Source: Dietzia sp. JS16-p6b (GTDB lineage: Bacteria > Actinomycetota > Actinomycetes > Mycobacteriales > Mycobacteriaceae). Taken from it: a stretch of 64,000 bases of DNA. The position numbers and the translations under genes were made by a program. The notes beneath the pieces are model-generated. The model saw only the letters and a list, made by a program, of their open reading frames with translations, ran no database searches and was not told the origin of the DNA. Positions 61,503 through 64,000 of the stretch are shown here, one piece after another. The stretch is taken from the NCBI RefSeq assembly GCF_003052165.1, contig NZ_CP024869.1, forward strand, positions 3,656,310 through 3,720,309. The letters are read 5' to 3'. The first letter of the stretch is position 1. Each line of letters opens with the position of its first letter.

Positions 61503-62702
61503 TCAGCGCTTGCGTTTCTTCTTCTTGCCCTTGCCGCCTCCGCCGCCACCCTTCTGGGCGGGGCGGGTGCGTTGGCCGCCGGGTCGTTGAGGTCTCTGAC
61601 CCGGCCTCGGGGCGGAGCCGGGAGCCGACTCGGGAGCATCGCCGACGACCGCCGGGGCCGCTGTCGTACCGTCGTCGTCCGGCGAAGCGACGCCAGTGGC
61701 CGCTGCCTGTGGCGCCACGGCGGTACCCGCCGCGGACCCCCGGCCCCTCTTCGGATTGACGGGCTTCACCCCGACCCTGGGCGCGAGGGACTTCTGCTCC
61801 TCACGGCGCTTGAGGGCGGCGGCGTCATCCTCCTTGGCCATCTTCTCGAAGAGGTAGTACTGCTGACCGAGGGTCCACAGGTTGTTGGTGACCATGTAGA
61901 CGAGGATGGCCAGCGGCCAGAACGCACCGGTGACCAGGATGCCGATGGGGAAGGCCCACAGCATCAACTGGTTCATGATCTTGGCCTGCGGGTTCGCCGC
62001 GGCCTCAGGGGACTGGCGCGAGAGCGAGATCCTCGCGTTGAGGTGGGTCGTGACCGCCGAGATGATCATCAGCGGGATGGCGACGACGATGATGTTCCAC
62101 CGCTGGAAATCCAGCGCCGCGCCGGGATCGACGAACGCCTGGAACTGCTCGACGGGCTGGGAGATGAACGAGGACAGGGGAGAGCCGAACAACCGGGCGT
62201 CGAGGAAGCTCTGGACCTCGTCCGCATTGAAGACGTAGTTGCCGGTGTTCCGCGTCTCCTCCGCGGTCATCCCCAAGGCGCCGAAGTTGTTCCCCATCCG
62301 GTTGAAGGACCGCAGGACGTGGAACAGACCGAGGAACACCGGGATCTGGATGAACATCGGCAGGCATCCGAGAACGGGGTTGAACCCCTCGGCCTTCTGC
62401 AGCTTCCGTGTTTCGGTCGCCAGCTTCTCCCGGTCGTTCTTGTACCGTTTCTGCAGCTCCTTCATCCGCGGCTGCATCTCCTGCATCTTCCGCGAGAAAC
62501 GGATCTGCTTGGCCGCCGGCCAGAACAGCAGGATGCGGAGGGTCACCACCAAGAAGATCACGGAGAGTGCCCAGATGGCGCCGTTGGAATCCGGTGCCTC
62601 CACCCAGGGGAGGAACCCCCCGAGGAACGCGAAGATCTTGTGCCAGAACCAGAGGATCCCGGAGATCGGGTAGTAGACCAGAGGGTCGGTGATGAACGAC
62701 AT
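61503..62702 (-). CDS. yidC: membrane protein insertase YidC
   Basis: 399 residues. Five membrane segments with the YidC/Oxa1 core: SVIFLVVTLRILLFWPAAKQIRFSRKMQEMQPRMKELQKRYKND, and the conserved cytoplasmic loop with the groove Arg, FNPVLGCLPMFIQIPVFLGLFHVLR, and a last helix WPLAILVYMVTNNLWTLGQQYYLF. The C-terminal tail is basic and disordered (ends GKGKKKKRKR), suited to ribosome binding. Confidence 0.97.
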   Translation of the reverse strand: MSFITDPLVYYPISGILWFWHKIFAFLGGFLPWVEAPDSNGAIWALSVIFLVVTLRILLFWPAAKQIRFSRKMQEMQPRMKELQKRYKNDREKLATETRKLQKAEGFNPVLGCLPMFIQIPVFLGLFHVLRSFNRMGNNFGALGMTAEETRNTGNYVFNADEVQSFLDARLFGSPLSSFISQPVEQFQAFVDPGAALDFQRWNIIVVAIPLMIISAVTTHLNARISLSRQSPEAAANPQAKIMNQLMLWAFPIGILVTGAFWPLAILVYMVTNNLWTLGQQYYLFEKMAKEDDAAALKRREEQKSLAPRVGVKPVNPKRGRGSAAGTAVAPQAAATGVASPDDDGTTAAPAVVGDAPESAPGSAPRPGQRPQRPGGQRTRPAQKGGGGGGKGKKKKRKR

Positions 62703-62715
62703 CGGTGGTGGAGTC

Positions 62716-63009
62716 CTAGCTTCGTTCGGGATTGTCGGGATGCTGGTGGCCCCCGGAATGGTCAGGGGCGCGGGGTTCGGGGACCGGATCCCAACCGCCG
62801 GGAGTCCACGGTCCGCACCGCAGCAGACGCCACACCGCGAGCCACGTCCCGTACCACGCGCCGTGCACTCGAACCGCCTCGACAGCGTAGTTGCTGCAGG
62901 TGGGTTCGAACCTGCAGCTCGGCGGGGTCAGCGGCGAGATGCCCTTCTGATAGAAGTCGAGCAACCACAGCAGTATCCGGGCGACGGGGCCCTGTCGGCT
63001 CTCGGTCAT
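62716..63009 (-). CDS. yidD: membrane protein insertion efficiency factor YidD
   Basis: 97 residues. Amphipathic N-terminal helix and the family core LLDFYQKGISPLTPPSCRFEPTCSNYAVEAVRVHGAWYGTWLAVWRLLRCGPWTPGGWDPVP with the conserved Cys residues. Helps insert and fold membrane proteins with YidC. The ATG overlaps the rnpA stop (ATGA), so the pair is translationally coupled. Confidence 0.96.
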   Translation of the reverse strand: MTESRQGPVARILLWLLDFYQKGISPLTPPSCRFEPTCSNYAVEAVRVHGAWYGTWLAVWRLLRCGPWTPGGWDPVPEPRAPDHSGGHQHPDNPERS

Positions 63010-63371
63010 CGCCCTGCCTCCCGGGCCCGCGACACGGCGGAGGTGAGACCGGTCCGCATGTCGCGGAGTAGATCGGCGTGGGAGGCCGAGGCGGCAGCCG
63101 GATTGGCCCGGACCACAACCAGGAGATCGGAATCGAGCCCGGGGAGGACTTCCGATGCGATGTGACGAAGCCGCCGGCTGACACGGTGGCGGGTCACCGA
63201 GTCCCCGACGGCTTTACTGACGACCAGGCCGAAACGAGGTCCGCCCACGCGGACATCGGAGGAGTCCACGTGGGCGTGTACGACCATGGTCCGGCGGCCC
63301 TTCCTGGCACCCCTTCGCACCACCGCCGCGAAATCAGCGGACCGGTGGAGCCGATGGGTCCTGGGAAGCAC
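63006..63371 (-). CDS. rnpA: ribonuclease P protein component
   Basis: 121 residues, the small basic subunit of RNase P that processes tRNA 5' ends. RLHRSADFAAVVRRGARKGRRTMVVHAHVDS at the N-terminus, and the RNR motif region VSKAVGDSVTRHRVSRRLRHIASEVLP. It lies 18 bp after rpmH. Confidence 0.97.
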   Translation of the reverse strand: MLPRTHRLHRSADFAAVVRRGARKGRRTMVVHAHVDSSDVRVGGPRFGLVVSKAVGDSVTRHRVSRRLRHIASEVLPGLDSDLLVVVRANPAAASASHADLLRDMRTGLTSAVSRAREAGR

Positions 63372-63389
63372 ACGCCACCCCGACCCGGA

Positions 63390-63533
63390 TCAGGCCGTCA
63401 ACGAGGCGCGGCCCTTGCGGCGACGGGCGCCGACGATGCCGCGGCCGGCGCGGGTGCGCATCCGGAGCCGGAATCCGTGCACCTTGGCACGACGACGATT
63501 GTTCGGCTGGAAAGTCCGCTTGCCCTTGGCCAT
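63390..63533 (-). CDS. rpmH: 50S ribosomal protein L34
   Basis: 47 residues: [36 protein letters not shown], the complete L34 signature. First gene of the rpmH-rnpA-yidD-yidC group. GAGGAG lies upstream of the ATG. A TTGGTG-N18-TAATCT promoter is at 63661-63690 on the minus strand, giving a leader of about 120 nt that starts with a hairpin. Confidence 0.98.
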   Translation of the reverse strand: MAKGKRTFQPNNRRRAKVHGFRLRMRTRAGRGIVGARRRKGRASLTA

Positions 63534-63603
63534 GGCTGGCTCCTCACGTGAAGTAGGCGCCTCGTGTGCGCCCGATCCGGTTCCTGATGACGTCGAAACA
63601 CCG

Positions 63604-63652
63604 CTGTCGGGCGGTACCGCGACGCGACGCGCGCCCCTCAGGCGCGCGACAG
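63604..63652 (-). promoter_or_regulatory. structured rpmH leader
   Basis: CTGTCG (63604-63609) pairs with CGACAG (63647-63652), enclosing an inner stem CGCGCGCC/GGCGCGCG (63628-63635 and 63641-63648). It lies at the very 5' end of the transcript predicted from the -10 element at 63661-63666. Could stabilise the mRNA or regulate L34. Confidence 0.35.
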
Positions 63653-63660
63653 ACCGTTCA

Positions 63661-63690
63661 AGATTACGCGCATGACGGCGTGCCCACCAA
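63661..63690 (-). promoter_or_regulatory. rpmH promoter
   Basis: Minus-strand TTGGTG (63690-63685), 18 bp, TAATCT (63666-63661). Only housekeeping-type promoter found upstream of rpmH. The 467 bases from 63534 to 64000 hold no gene. Confidence 0.4.
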
Positions 63691-63971
63691 ACCGCTCGAA
63701 ACCACAGGCACCATCCGTACCATCTCGCTGGCCACCGCAACACGCCGGGACCGTCGGTGCTTGACATCCGCCCTCCAGTTGATCTTGAGGGTTGCCCACG
63801 AGTTCACGGTGTTGTTACCGTCATTCATCATCGAGCCCCACGGGGGCCGCCTAACGTCACGACAATGCAGAACGACCACGCAGAACCCACGTAGAACGAC
63901 GACGCACGAGATCCCACCTTCGCACCACCCAGTCCGAACCCGTCAAACGGGGGCGGTCTGTCTTCCACATC

Positions 63972-63992
63972 TGTGGACAACCGTGTGGATAC
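63972..63992. promoter_or_regulatory. DnaA boxes at the edge of oriC
   Basis: TGTGGACAA (63972-63980), reverse of the perfect actinobacterial box TTGTCCACA, and TGTGGATAC (63984-63992), one base off TTATCCACA in the same orientation. They sit in the rpmH-dnaA interval, the usual place for oriC; the rest is right of the window. Confidence 0.75.
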
Positions 63993-64000
63993 CTCAGTAG

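Noticed and set aside
59556..63071. Open frame of 1,171 codons on the plus strand across parA-yidC
   Set aside because: It runs antisense to five clear housekeeping genes and has no recognisable protein features.
63761..63766. TTGACA as a plus-strand -35 element
   Set aside because: No TANNNT element at 16-19 bp downstream.
63566..64000. Open frame on the plus strand running off the window before dnaA
   Set aside because: It overlaps the rpmH promoter and DnaA boxes, and its product is Arg/Thr-rich without similarity to DnaA.
1..64000. Horizontally acquired island or complete defence system
   Set aside because: No transposase, integrase, tRNA attachment site or base-composition break was visible, and no recognised restriction, toxin-antitoxin or CRISPR genes; the NucS-like gene stands alone.

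Overview
High-GC actinobacterial chromosome. The block at about 44.3-63.5 kb has the gene order found beside the replication origin in Mycobacteriales: rpmH-rnpA-yidD-yidC-jag-rsmG-parA-parB on the minus strand facing cwlM-trxA-trxB-sigM-pseudokinase-murJ-DUF6049-Nudix on the plus strand, with a CCA-adding enzyme. Perfect DnaA-box sequence in the last 30 bases and three perfect parS sites show that oriC/dnaA lies just beyond the right edge. Gene content, steroid-degradation genes and Ser-Gly-rich secreted proteins fit the Dietzia/Gordonia/Rhodococcus neighbourhood; Dietzia is my best guess, not proven. No rRNA, tRNA, CRISPR, IS, phage or integron was seen.

Layout. 0-5.7 kb: frameshifted, left-truncated PhoX-type phosphatase, alpha/beta hydrolase with divergent MarR regulator, SDR, ketopantoate-reductase-like gene, stand-alone Lrp/AsnC sensor domain. 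6-17.8 kb: ketosteroid isomerase with a KstR-like operator, sugar transporter with a CRP/GlxR-like site, GyrI-like protein, metallo-beta-lactamase-fold protein, hydrolases, SDR, NucS-like nuclease, secretory lipase, meta-cleavage-product hydrolase with a second KstR-like operator, DUF4261 protein, methyltransferase. 18-32 kb: second secretory lipase, divergent NTF2-fold genes with an SDR and membrane protein, leuS, DoxX/MarR/SdpI group, hemerythrin, two DUF202 proteins, bile-acid-symporter-like transporter, dehalogenase-like hydrolase with DJ-1/PfpI protein, Pro-rich and Ala-rich envelope proteins. 32-44 kb: GNAT, MarR and a divergent CYP125-like P450, azlCD with AraC and VOC genes, MFS and MerR with divergent DUF4188 gene, YqgE, second MFS, a frameshifted Gly-Ser-repeat protein, GT87 mannosyltransferase. 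44-64 kb: the conserved origin-proximal block.

How the genes work together. The right block covers replication/segregation (parABS, DnaA boxes), RNA processing and ribosome assembly (rnpA, rpmH, rsmG, CCA enzyme), membrane insertion (yidC/yidD/jag), cell-wall synthesis control (murJ, pseudokinase, cwlM) and thiol-redox defence (sigM, trxB, trxA with a SigH-type promoter). Ketosteroid isomerase, meta-cleavage hydrolase and CYP125-like P450 indicate sterol/steroid catabolism scattered over about 30 kb, two of the three with a KstR-type operator on the promoter. Many genes start 6-8 nt after a TANNNT -10 element and are probably translated from leaderless mRNAs; I used this to choose several starts. 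Three reading frames are broken by what looks like loss of one base in a C/G run, which points to homopolymer sequencing error or real decay.
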